Shown piece after piece: positions 16,639-23,708 of a stretch of 36,190 nucleotides of DNA. The notes below the pieces were generated by a model that saw nothing but the letters and a program-made list of their open reading frames with translations, ran no database searches and was not told where the DNA came from. Each line of letters begins with the position of its first letter. The stretch's first letter is position 1. Location: the NCBI RefSeq assembly GCF_049608145.1, contig NZ_JBMYXF010000034.1:1-36190 (forward strand), written 5' to 3'. The position numbers and the translations under genes are program-made. The stretch comes from Halocynthiibacter sp049608145. Lineage in GTDB: Bacteria; Pseudomonadota; Alphaproteobacteria; Rhodobacterales; Rhodobacteraceae.

Positions 16639-17151
16639 ATGGAAAAAGCTTCGGTCTCTGAAATTCAGGCAAAACTACAGGAAAATTGGCCGGAGGCCCT
16701 GACCCCGGCCTGTCGGGTGGTTCTTGGTGCGTATCGTTTAAGTGAAATTGTCGAGGCGAAGACAAATCCGGTCCTGGCGGCTCATGGGTTGACGGATGCG
16801 GGGTTTGAAACCCTTGTCGCCCTGCGTGCGCAAAAAGGGCGGCAGATGACCCCGTCGGAACTCTGGCGCGCGGTGTTGATCACGTCCGGGGGAATGACAA
16901 AGCTTCTGAAGCAGTTTGAAGAAGACGGCTATGTCACCCGTGCAGATAACCCGGACGACAAACGTAGCCGCTTTGTGCAGCTGACGGAAAAGGGGGCTGC
17001 ACATATCGAAGCGACCATGGCGGCAGTCGCGGACAATGATCGGGACATTTTTGAGGGCGTGATGAGCGATGCGCAGCTGAATGATCTGGCGGATGCGTTG
17101 CAGCTGGCACTGTCACGGATGGAAGACGGCGAACCGGTTTCCAAGGAATAA
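16639..17151 (+). CDS. MarR-family transcriptional regulator
   Basis: This 170-residue winged-helix protein has the MarR core TPSELWRAVLITSGGMTKLLKQ and the wing DNPDDKRSRFVQLTEKG, with flanking dimerisation helices. The start at ATG 16639 was chosen because a longer reading frame from 16546 would run through the operator palindrome and the other gene's start. A GGGGTG tract lies 7 bases upstream. It diverges from the AceI-like pump gene and most likely represses both genes until a phenolic or cationic ligand binds. The ligand is unknown; aromatic acids or thioesters from the surrounding pathway are possible. Confidence 0.9.
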   Translation: MEKASVSEIQAKLQENWPEALTPACRVVLGAYRLSEIVEAKTNPVLAAHGLTDAGFETLVALRAQKGRQMTPSELWRAVLITSGGMTKLLKQFEEDGYVTRADNPDDKRSRFVQLTEKGAAHIEATMAAVADNDRDIFEGVMSDAQLNDLADALQLALSRMEDGEPVSKE

Positions 17152-17180
17152 ACAGGTTCAGTCTGAGGGGTGTAACCTGT
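17152..17180. terminator. Weak inverted repeat between convergent marR and GNAT genes
   Basis: ACAGGTT (17152-17158) and AACCTGT (17174-17180) form a 7-base stem with a 15-base loop directly after the marR stop and reaching into the GNAT gene end. A short GTTT follows on the plus strand. It may act as a poor bidirectional terminator. Confidence 0.35.
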
Positions 17181-17745
17181 GTTTCAGATTCATCTTCACC
17201 GCAGGCCATTCCCCGGAAATGATCGAAAAACAGACTGTGTCGCGCAAACTGCCATCGGGGCTGATCATGTGATTGCGTAGGATGCCGTCTTGTTTGGCCC
17301 CAAGGCGGGCAATGGCATTGCGGCTGGCGTGGTTCATGAAATGGGTGCGGAACTCCACTGCGATACAATCCAGATCCTCAAAGGCATGGGTCAACAACAG
17401 CAGTTTTGCTTCTGTGTTTAGCCCGCTGCGTTGCACGGATTTTGCATACCAGGTTGACCCGATCTCAACCCGCCGGTTTGCGGCGTCAATATTCATGAAG
17501 GTCGTCATGCCAACAGGCGTGCCATCTGGTGTCATCACCGTGAAGGGCTGCATATCAGGCAGGGAAAGACGGCGGGTAATTTCGTGTTCCATCCCATCAG
17601 GTGTGGGCACGGATGTATACCAGAGACCAGATATCTCTGCGCAAGCGCGCTTCAGGTCTTCCGCGTGATCCATGGTAAGCGGCGCCAAAATAACATGATC
17701 GCCAGTCAGTGTAATGGGTGCAGGCCAGGTGCAGGTTGGTGTCAT
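17158..17745 (-). CDS. GNAT-family N-acetyltransferase (RimJ/RimL-like)
   Basis: This 195-residue protein fits the RimJ/RimL-like acetyltransferase group: the N-terminal LTGDHVILAPLTMDHAEDL, a central GMTTFMNIDAANRRVEIGSTWY, and the acetyl-CoA region SGLNTEAKLLLLTHAFEDL followed by HFMNHASRNAIARLGAKQDG. It transfers an acetyl group from acetyl-CoA to an amine of a protein or small molecule that cannot be named. GAGGAACC precedes the ATG. It follows the PaaA paralogue on the same strand after 59 bases and could be co-transcribed with it; a pathway role is not evident. It is convergent with marR. Confidence 0.88.
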   Translation of the reverse strand: MTPTCTWPAPITLTGDHVILAPLTMDHAEDLKRACAEISGLWYTSVPTPDGMEHEITRRLSLPDMQPFTVMTPDGTPVGMTTFMNIDAANRRVEIGSTWYAKSVQRSGLNTEAKLLLLTHAFEDLDCIAVEFRTHFMNHASRNAIARLGAKQDGILRNHMISPDGSLRDTVCFSIISGEWPAVKMNLKHRLHPSD

Positions 17746-17804
17746 GGTGGTTCCTCAATCAATCGGGATCAGCCAATCATTCCCGCCGCGCTTACGCAAC
17801 TGAT

Positions 17805-18563
17805 TTATTCTGCACTTAGGCCGATCTGTGTCAGTACGGTTTTTACTTCGGCCTCCCAGCGGGAGCGCATTTCATCTGGGGAACTGCGGCGCAGGCCCAT
17901 AGATCTTAACGTGTCCATACGATTTGCATCTGCTGTGCCAAAGCTGGCCGCAACCCGTGGCAACCAATAATCAACCGAAACCTGAAGTTCGGTCGCTTTC
18001 GTTTCCGCGACCAAGGCAACCAGCCCCTCTTCGGCCAGTTCCGCGTGGCGTGCTTCAACCGGGGCGATGGCACGAAAGGTTTCAGCCAAGGGCTGATATG
18101 ACAGTGTCTGGAACTCTTCCAACTGCAGACCAACAGCGCGGCCCATCAACAGATTCATCACCACCGCATCGGCCCAAGTCGTTAGTGGATAGTTAAAAAC
18201 CGCAAGGCGCATGTCCTGTTCCACCCGTTGTGTGCCAATGGCAGCTTCGCGATCTAGGCGGGAAGTCCAGGGGTGGTGGTTGGCATAGCGTTCCGCATCT
18301 ACGCCAAATTCAGCCATGATCTTTAACACTTTGTCAGCATGGTCGGTTTTTTCCAGAACGATTTTGGCCGCTGCAATACGGGACTTTATGCCGGGGCCAA
18401 GGTTGATGATATCCGCAAATCCGGCAGCCCCCGCCAGTTCGCTGTCTACAAAGCTGGTCATCAGTTTTAACAGTTCCGCGCGATAACGGGATGGCACGTT
18501 ATGTGGATTGCTCAGGATACCGCCTTTGGCGAGATAGCTTTCAATGGACATGTCTTCGGACAT
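17805..18563 (-). CDS. Degenerate PaaA-like protein (phenylacetic acid catabolic family, PF05138-type)
   Basis: This 252-residue ferritin-like protein aligns with the PaaA encoded at 21266: FVDSELAG matches HAHSEIVG, KIVLEKTDHADKV matches AKVQDEAGHGLYL, FNYPLTTWAD matches FNYPTLNWAD, and LSYQP...VEARH matches TSYGP...EESFH. Two of PaaA's six apparent di-iron ligand positions are changed: Glu91 becomes Lys72 and Asp145 becomes Gly141, while Glu42, His75, Glu170 and His173 remain. It also lacks the PaaA C-terminal tail. It is thus probably not an oxygenase but a structural or regulatory partner, as PaaC is for PaaA. It lies just beyond the paaE terminator, so its expression may depend on read-through. 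GAGGGAAA precedes the ATG. Function unknown. Confidence 0.8.
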   Translation of the reverse strand: MSEDMSIESYLAKGGILSNPHNVPSRYRAELLKLMTSFVDSELAGAAGFADIINLGPGIKSRIAAAKIVLEKTDHADKVLKIMAEFGVDAERYANHHPWTSRLDREAAIGTQRVEQDMRLAVFNYPLTTWADAVVMNLLMGRAVGLQLEEFQTLSYQPLAETFRAIAPVEARHAELAEEGLVALVAETKATELQVSVDYWLPRVAASFGTADANRMDTLRSMGLRRSSPDEMRSRWEAEVKTVLTQIGLSAE

Positions 18564-18581
18564 CTTTTTCCCTCATTCATT

Positions 18582-18611
18582 AAATAAAAAACCCGCCGGA
18601 AGGGGCGGGCT
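18582..18611 (-). terminator. Rho-independent terminator after paaE
   Basis: On the minus strand GCCCGCC, a CCTTCC loop and GGCGGGT form a 7-base GC-rich stem (one G-U pair) directly followed by six T then ATTT. It begins 9 bases after the paaE stop codon and ends the paaJABCDE unit. The T-run ends about 20 bases before the start of the PaaA-like gene, leaving almost no room for a separate promoter. Confidence 0.85.
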
Positions 18612-18619
18612 TTCTGAAA

Positions 18620-19693
18620 TTACTGGTCGTAATCCACGACAACCTTATCGCTCACCGGGTAGGCTTGGCAGGACAAGACATAACCCTTTGCCACCTCGTA
18701 ATCTTCCAAGGCATGGTTCGCGGCCATTTCGACCTCACCTTCAAGCACTTTACAGCGACAGGTTGAACAAACCCCGGCCTTACAGGCCCAGGGCGCATCC
18801 ATATTATTGTCGCGCGCGGCATCCAGAATGCTGGTGTCCCGATCCATGGTGATGGTTTGGGTTGAACCATCCAGCGTGATTGCGGCCGAGGTCGCGCCCG
18901 TATTGCCGGATGTGTTGCTTTGGGCTTTCTTTTTGGCACGCCCCGGCTGGGAGGATGCGAATAGTTCAAATTTTATCTGCGCATCATCTAAGCCCGCAGT
19001 GCGCAACGCACTTGCAATGCCCAGCATCATAGGTTCCGGGCCGCAGATGAAGGCTGTGCTGACATGTTCAATGTCGATCCAACCTTTGAACAGCTCGGCG
19101 CATTTTTCTTCGGTCACAAGACCTGTAAACAGATCAATGTCTTGCGCATCGCTTTCCAGAATATGGATCACATTGAAACGGCCCATATAGGTGTTCTTCA
19201 GGTCTTCGATTTCTTCACGAAACATAATCGAAGTGACGGATTTATTTGCATAAACCAGTGTGAAACGGCTGTTTTGTTCTGCTTCCAAGGTGGTCTTGAT
19301 GATCGACAGAACAGGTGTGATGCCCGAGCCGCCCGCAAAACCCAGATATTGTTTCTGGTTCGCAGCGTCCAACGGGGTAAAGAACCCCCCCATCGGGGGC
19401 AGGGCTTCGATTACATCACCGGCTTTCAGATCTTCGTTCGCCCAGGTGGAAAAAGCACCGCCATCGACGCGTTTGATACCAACCTGCAGCAGGCCTTCGC
19501 CCTTGCCAGCACAAATCGAATAGCTGCGGCGCAGTTCTTCGCCTTCAAAATCCTGGCGGAATGTCAGGTATTGGCCCTGGGTAAAATCAAATTCACTGGA
19601 CTCTGCATCATTGGCAGGTTTCAGCGTTACGACCACCGCATCGCGGATGGTTTTGTGAATATCGGTAACGATCAGCTCGTGGAAACGGGCCAT
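18620..19693 (-). CDS. paaE: Phenylacetyl-CoA epoxidase reductase subunit
   Basis: This 357-residue NADPH-dependent reductase feeds electrons to the PaaA di-iron centre. It has an N-terminal FAD domain with RRSYSI (55-60), a pyridine-nucleotide domain with GGSGITP (121-127) and CGPEPM (217-222), and a C-terminal plant-type 2Fe-2S domain with cysteines 304, 309, 312 and 342 in CKAGVCSTC and SCQAYP. Length and order match E. coli PaaE. A Gln/Asn/Thr-rich linker (253-270) joins the reductase and ferredoxin parts. GGGAGGAT precedes the ATG. It is the last gene of the epoxidase unit, followed by a terminator. It could also reduce the P450, but nothing here tests that. Confidence 0.95.
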   Translation of the reverse strand: MARFHELIVTDIHKTIRDAVVVTLKPANDAESSEFDFTQGQYLTFRQDFEGEELRRSYSICAGKGEGLLQVGIKRVDGGAFSTWANEDLKAGDVIEALPPMGGFFTPLDAANQKQYLGFAGGSGITPVLSIIKTTLEAEQNSRFTLVYANKSVTSIMFREEIEDLKNTYMGRFNVIHILESDAQDIDLFTGLVTEEKCAELFKGWIDIEHVSTAFICGPEPMMLGIASALRTAGLDDAQIKFELFASSQPGRAKKKAQSNTSGNTGATSAAITLDGSTQTITMDRDTSILDAARDNNMDAPWACKAGVCSTCRCKVLEGEVEMAANHALEDYEVAKGYVLSCQAYPVSDKVVVDYDQ

Positions 19694-19717
19694 AGTATCC
19701 TCCCTGTCAGCACCGCT

Positions 19718-20191
19718 TTAGATGCATTTGAAGTAGTCAAAAGGTTCAAGACAGTCGGTGCATTTCCACTGCGCCTTGCAGGGGGTCGAGCCGAACTGAC
19801 TGAGTTTTTCAAGATTTTCACCGCCACAATGGGGGCAACGTTTAGGCCCACCCGCCGCTGTGGGCGGGGCGATGCCGTATTTTTCCAGTTTTTCCGCGCC
19901 CGAAGGTGTCAGCCAATCGGTGGTCCAGGGCGGAAAGATCTGTTGTTTCAGGCGGATATTGTTTATCCCCTGATCGCGTAGGGCCGTTTCGATATCAAGG
20001 TTGATGATCGATGTCGCCGGGCAGCCGGAATAGGTGGGGGTGACGGTGACAACCAGCGTGTCACCGTCATAGGCCACATCGCGGATGATCCCGAGATCGG
20101 TCAGGGAAATCACAGGGATTTCCGGATCGGGAACAGCGTGCAGCCATTCCCAGACCTGAACAATAGGGGGATGTTCCGCCGCCTGTGTCAT
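19718..20191 (-). CDS. paaD: Phenylacetate degradation protein PaaD (DUF59, Fe-S assembly type)
   Basis: This 157-residue protein has an N-terminal MIP18/DUF59 domain (VPDPEIPVISLTDLGI, with TPTYSGCPAT) and a C-terminal cysteine-rich zinc-ribbon-like domain with Cys119, 122, 138, 144, 147 and 156. PaaD is needed for a working epoxidase and is thought to help mature the Fe-S cluster of PaaE. The ATG at 20191 was chosen; it follows the paaC stop in TGATATG. An in-frame ATG at 20206 would overlap paaC by 14 bases and lacks a ribosome site. Confidence 0.92.
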   Translation of the reverse strand: MTQAAEHPPIVQVWEWLHAVPDPEIPVISLTDLGIIRDVAYDGDTLVVTVTPTYSGCPATSIINLDIETALRDQGINNIRLKQQIFPPWTTDWLTPSGAEKLEKYGIAPPTAAGGPKRCPHCGGENLEKLSQFGSTPCKAQWKCTDCLEPFDYFKCI

Positions 20192-20192
20192 A

Positions 20193-20960
20193 TCACCAGC
20201 TCGCATCCGGGTACACGCGTTGCAGCCACTGCATAGAGGTCAGCAGATGGCCCAGATGTTCCGTGTGGATAGATCCGTCACGCCCGCCTTTATGGGCGAA
20301 TGTGCTTTGCGGAATATCCAGGGTGGCCTGGGTCAGAACGCGGGTGATGATCGCATCATATTCTGCTCGTAAACTGGCCGGATCCGGTGCAATGCCGGCA
20401 GCAACCATGGCAGCGTCCACATCGTCAGAGGCAAACATCTCGCCCACATATGGCCAGAGATATTCAAGGGCCGCCTGCATGCGTTTGTGGCTTTCCGGGG
20501 TGCCATCGCTAAGACCAACCACAGTATCTGCGGACCGTTCCAGATGATACGCCACTTCTTTAGAAGCTTTCGCAGCAATGCCGGCGACACGTGCATCAGA
20601 TGATTTCTGCAGATGCGCAAGCGTCACAGAGGCCCATGCATCAAACAGAAATTGACGCATCAAGGTTTGTCCGAAATCGCCATTTGGCATTTCGCAGATC
20701 AAGAAATTGCGGAAATCCCAAACGTCACGGCGGAAGGCCAGCGCATCAGCATCCTGACCTTTGCCTTCGACTTCACCGGCAAGACCCAGCCAGAACTGTG
20801 TCTGACCGATCAAATCAAGTGCGGTGTTGGCCAGCGCGATGTCTTCTTCCAGCACAGGCGCATGTCCGCACCATTCGGAAACGCGATGCCCCAGGACCAG
20901 CGTGTTGTCACCCATGCGCAGCAGGAACTGGAACAGGGCCTGTTGATCAACGGCTGACAT
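20193..20960 (-). CDS. paaC: Phenylacetyl-CoA epoxidase structural subunit
   Basis: This 255-residue ferritin-like protein is the non-catalytic partner of PaaA in the epoxidase complex. Its first helix MGDNTLVLGHRVSEW, then ALDLIGQTQFWLGLAG, MRQFLFDAWASV and KEVAYHLERSADTVV are PaaC-like and lack a full set of metal ligands. The start overlaps the paaB stop by one base (TAATG), and its stop lies one base before the paaD start, so the genes are tightly coupled. Confidence 0.94.
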   Translation of the reverse strand: MSAVDQQALFQFLLRMGDNTLVLGHRVSEWCGHAPVLEEDIALANTALDLIGQTQFWLGLAGEVEGKGQDADALAFRRDVWDFRNFLICEMPNGDFGQTLMRQFLFDAWASVTLAHLQKSSDARVAGIAAKASKEVAYHLERSADTVVGLSDGTPESHKRMQAALEYLWPYVGEMFASDDVDAAMVAAGIAPDPASLRAEYDAIITRVLTQATLDIPQSTFAHKGGRDGSIHTEHLGHLLTSMQWLQRVYPDASW

Positions 20961-21244
20961 TACATAGCCCCCACTTCTTCAGGGATGTCAAAGAAGGTCG
21001 GGTGGCGGTAAACTTTGCTCTCGCTTGGTTCAAACAGCGGGCCTTTTTCGCCCGGAGCAGTGGCGGCAATGTGTTTTGCTTCAACCGCCCAGATGGACAC
21101 GCCTTCATTGCGGCGCGTGTAGACATCGCGCGCGTTTTTGATTGCCATTTCAGCGTCAGGTGCATGAAGCGATCCGACGTGGCGGTGGCTCATACCGTGT
21201 TGACCACGGATAAAGATTTCCCAGAGAGGCCATTCGTTTTGCAT
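20960..21244 (-). CDS. paaB: Phenylacetyl-CoA epoxidase subunit PaaB
   Basis: This 94-residue small subunit bridges PaaAC heterodimers in the epoxidase. It shows the PaaB blocks WEIFIRGQHGMSHRHVGSLHAPD, ALxNARDVYTRR-like NARDVYTRRNEG and SIWAVEAKHI, ending near PTFFDIPEEVG. GAGGAGAAA precedes the ATG after the 21-base gap from paaA. It overlaps paaC by one base. Confidence 0.95.
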   Translation of the reverse strand: MQNEWPLWEIFIRGQHGMSHRHVGSLHAPDAEMAIKNARDVYTRRNEGVSIWAVEAKHIAATAPGEKGPLFEPSESKVYRHPTFFDIPEEVGAM

Positions 21245-21265
21245 TTGATTTCTCCTCTAATCGAC

Positions 21266-22258
21266 TTACTCAGCGGCCATCTTGGCTGCGGCTTTCTTTT
21301 GTGCATGCGCCATCAGACCATCCCGCACCCAGGCGCCATCGTCCCAAGCTTTGTTGCGCGCGGCCAGACGGTCGACATTGCAGGGACCATTGCCCTTGAT
21401 CACGTCAAAGAACTCGGACCAGTTCGGATCTGTGTAGTCATAATGACCGCGTTCGGCGTTCCATGTGATGCCCTCATCCGGCAGGTCGAGACCCAGATAT
21501 TCAATCTGTGGCACGGTCTGATCGACGAATTTCTGGCGCAGTTCGTCATTGGTATTGATCTTGATTTTCCAAGCCATGCTCTGCGCGGAATGCACGGAAT
21601 CTTTATCCGAGGGGCCGAACATCATCAGCGATGGATACCAAAGCCGGTTCAACGCATCCTGCGCCATTTTCTTTTGCGCAACAGTGCCTTCGGCCATCTT
21701 GCGGATCGCATCATAACCTTGGCGCTGGTGAAAGCTTTCTTCCTTACAAATGCGGATCATCGCACGAGAATAGGGGCCATAAGATGTACGTTGCAGCGGC
21801 ACTTGGTTCATGATCGCCGCCCCATCCACAAGCCAACCAACCGCGCCAATATCGGCCCAATTCAGGGTGGGATAGTTGAAGATGGAAGAATATTTCATCC
21901 GCCCATCCAACAGCATTTCCGTCAGCTCATCACGGGTCACGCCAAGGGTTTCTGCGGCGGAATATAGATACAGGCCGTGGCCCGCTTCATCCTGCACTTT
22001 TGCCAGCAGAATTGCTTTGCGTTCCAAGGTCGGCGCGCGGGTGATCCAGTTGCCTTCGGGCAGCTGGCCGACGATCTCAGAATGGGCGTGTTGGCCCATC
22101 TGGCGGATCAATGTCGCGCGGTAATCATCAGGCATCCAGTCACGCGGTTCAATCTTGATATCCGCGTCGATTTTATCCTGAAAATCACGTTCTTGATCCG
22201 TCATTTCCTCGCGGGATTTGACGCCCGTGCCTGCGGATTTAACCATTTGTGCATCCAT
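21266..22258 (-). CDS. paaA: Phenylacetyl-CoA epoxidase catalytic subunit
   Basis: This 330-residue di-iron oxygenase makes the ring epoxide of phenylacetyl-CoA. The ferritin-like core has apparent iron ligands Glu61 (HAHSEIVG), Glu91 and His94 (DEAGH), Asp145 (WLVDGAA), and Glu174 and His177 (EESFH). The C-terminal half has YPSLMMFGPSD and NVDRLAARNKAW as in other PaaA proteins. The ATG at 22258 was chosen because GGGAGGAAA stands 7 bases upstream; a longer frame to 22336 would overlap paaJ. A degenerate paralogue is encoded at 17805. It is second in the unit paaJ-A-B-C-D-E. Confidence 0.96.
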   Translation of the reverse strand: MDAQMVKSAGTGVKSREEMTDQERDFQDKIDADIKIEPRDWMPDDYRATLIRQMGQHAHSEIVGQLPEGNWITRAPTLERKAILLAKVQDEAGHGLYLYSAAETLGVTRDELTEMLLDGRMKYSSIFNYPTLNWADIGAVGWLVDGAAIMNQVPLQRTSYGPYSRAMIRICKEESFHQRQGYDAIRKMAEGTVAQKKMAQDALNRLWYPSLMMFGPSDKDSVHSAQSMAWKIKINTNDELRQKFVDQTVPQIEYLGLDLPDEGITWNAERGHYDYTDPNWSEFFDVIKGNGPCNVDRLAARNKAWDDGAWVRDGLMAHAQKKAAAKMAAE

Positions 22259-22271
22259 CGGCTTTCCTCCC

Positions 22272-23474
22272 TTATACGCGTTCAATAATAATTGCGGCGC
22301 CTTGGCCGACACCCACGCACATGGTGCAAAGCGCATAGCGCCCGCCTGTGCGTTTCAATTGATAAGCTGCCGCCATCACAAGGCGCGCGCCAGACATGCC
22401 AAGGGGGTGACCAATGGCAATTGCGCCACCATTTGGGTTCACATGTGCGGCGTCATCCGGCAGGCCAAGCTCGCGCAAAGTGGCGATGCCCTGACTTGCA
22501 AAAGCTTCATTCAATTCAATGATATCCATGTCTTCAATCGTCAGCCCGGCGCGGGCCAAAACCTTGCGCGTAGCGGGGACGGGGCCGATGCCCATGACGC
22601 GGGGTTCAACCCCTGCGGCTGACATGCCAACGATACGGGCCATTGGTGTCAGACCGTGTTTTTCGGCGGCTTCCTTTGAGGCAATCAACAAGGCCGCAGC
22701 GCCGTCATTCACACCAGAGGCATTGCCCGCAGTCACCGTCAAATCCGGCCCGTTCACGCCTTTGAGTTTCCCCAAATTCGCGGCATCTGTACCCGGGCGG
22801 GGGTGTTCATCGGTGTCAACGACAACCACGTCGCCTTTGCGTTGCGGCACTTCGACGGCTGTGATCTCATCGTTGAAAATACCGGCCTCATGTGCGGCGG
22901 CCCAACGGGCCTGCGAACGCGCGGCAAATGCATCTTGATCGGTTCGGTTCACGTTATAATCCGCAGCAACATTATCCGCCGTTTCCGGCATGGAATCTGT
23001 GCCATACATCTTTTGTAATTTCTTATTGATGAAACGCCAGCCAATGGTGGTGTCAAACATCTGTGCCGCGCGCCCAAAGGCCGAAGTCTGTTTGCCAACC
23101 ACAAACGGCGCGCGCGACATGCTTTCCACACCACCCGCAATGGCCATGTCATAATCACCCGCTTTAATACCGCGCGCGGCCATACCAACGGCATCCATAC
23201 CAGAGGCGCAAAGGCGATTAACTGTGGTGCCGGGCACGTCTACGGGCAACCCCGCCAGAAGGGCCGCCATACGTGCAACGTTACGGTTGCTTTCACCGGC
23301 CTGGTTTGCATCGCCAAAGATCACATCATCAATCGACGCCCAGTCAACCTGCGGGTTGCGCGCCATGAGGGCCGCAATCGGGTGGGCGGCCAGATCATCG
23401 GTGCGCACAGAGGACAGCGCCCCGCCATAGCGGCCGATCGGCGTTCTCGTTGCGTCGCAGATAAATGCGTCCAT
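22272..23474 (-). CDS. paaJ: 3-oxoadipyl-CoA / 3-oxo-5,6-dehydrosuberyl-CoA thiolase
   Basis: This 400-residue thiolase II-type enzyme cleaves the two beta-keto acyl-CoAs of the PAA pathway, yielding acetyl-CoA and succinyl-CoA. The nucleophile is Cys89 (RLCASGMDAV), with His356 in GGAIAIGHPLGMSGAR and Cys386 in CTMCVGVGQG. The N-terminus MDAFICDATRTPIGRYGGAL is diagnostic for PaaJ/PcaF. The ATG at 23474 has AGGGAGCC upstream; a longer frame to 23633 is the promoter region read through. The stop lies 13 bases before paaA. PcaF of the beta-ketoadipate pathway is nearly the same enzyme; context favours PaaJ. Confidence 0.95.
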   Translation of the reverse strand: MDAFICDATRTPIGRYGGALSSVRTDDLAAHPIAALMARNPQVDWASIDDVIFGDANQAGESNRNVARMAALLAGLPVDVPGTTVNRLCASGMDAVGMAARGIKAGDYDMAIAGGVESMSRAPFVVGKQTSAFGRAAQMFDTTIGWRFINKKLQKMYGTDSMPETADNVAADYNVNRTDQDAFAARSQARWAAAHEAGIFNDEITAVEVPQRKGDVVVVDTDEHPRPGTDAANLGKLKGVNGPDLTVTAGNASGVNDGAAALLIASKEAAEKHGLTPMARIVGMSAAGVEPRVMGIGPVPATRKVLARAGLTIEDMDIIELNEAFASQGIATLRELGLPDDAAHVNPNGGAIAIGHPLGMSGARLVMAAAYQLKRTGGRYALCTMCVGVGQGAAIIIERV

Positions 23475-23521
23475 GTACTGGCTCCCTTTATTCGGTGGCA
23501 TGTCTTCACGCGGATCAATAG

Positions 23522-23536
23522 CCGACCGCATGGTCG
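23522..23536. promoter_or_regulatory. Candidate TetR-type operator at the paaJ promoter
   Basis: CGACC (23523-23527) and GGTCG (23532-23536) form an inverted repeat around GCAT. The 14 bases from 23522 match the site at 12897 upstream of paaG under CCRACCGNNYGGTY. It lies just downstream of the predicted -10 box of the paaJ promoter, covering the likely transcription start, a common place for a repressor. Confidence 0.5.
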
Positions 23537-23564
23537 AAATATTCGTGATTTTGATTCGTTGCAA
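23536..23564 (-). promoter_or_regulatory. Candidate paaJABCDE promoter
   Basis: On the minus strand TTGCAA (23564-23559) is followed after exactly 17 bases by TATTTC (23541-23536), a reasonable sigma-70 pair, with the paaJ ATG about 60 bases further on. The call rests on box similarity and position only. Confidence 0.4.
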
Positions 23565-23567
23565 GTG

Positions 23568-23610
23568 ATATGTTACAGAATTTCCCATCCCTCTGGATTT
23601 CGTAACATAT
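23568..23610. promoter_or_regulatory. Wide inverted repeat ATATGTTAC / GTAACATAT between paaJ and crp
   Basis: Perfect 9-base arms at 23568-23576 and 23602-23610 are separated by 25 bases (centres 34 bases apart). The pair sits directly upstream of the predicted paaJ -35 box and about 100 bases before the divergent regulator gene. Widely spaced inverted half-sites recall the layout reported for PaaX operators in E. coli, but the sequence is not a known consensus. Confidence 0.5.
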
Positions 23611-23708
23611 TTCGTCGCGTCGTCTGTGCCCAATGGCGTTTCATCGTAGACGTATCTTCAATGGGCGCATATTCTGTACTGACAACCAGCCAGAATGACA
23701 GAGATGAC

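Noticed and set aside
20591..21967. A 458-codon open frame on the plus strand opposite paaC, paaB and paaA
   Set aside because: It lies wholly antisense to well-supported paa genes, shows no family motif and reflects their codon bias; a similar antisense frame occurs at 19064-19981 opposite paaE and paaD.
6456..23474. Possible tropodithietic acid or tropone biosynthesis locus
   Set aside because: PaaZ keeps both dehydrogenase catalytic residues, and no tdaA-F-like genes are in the window; this is ordinary phenylacetate catabolism.
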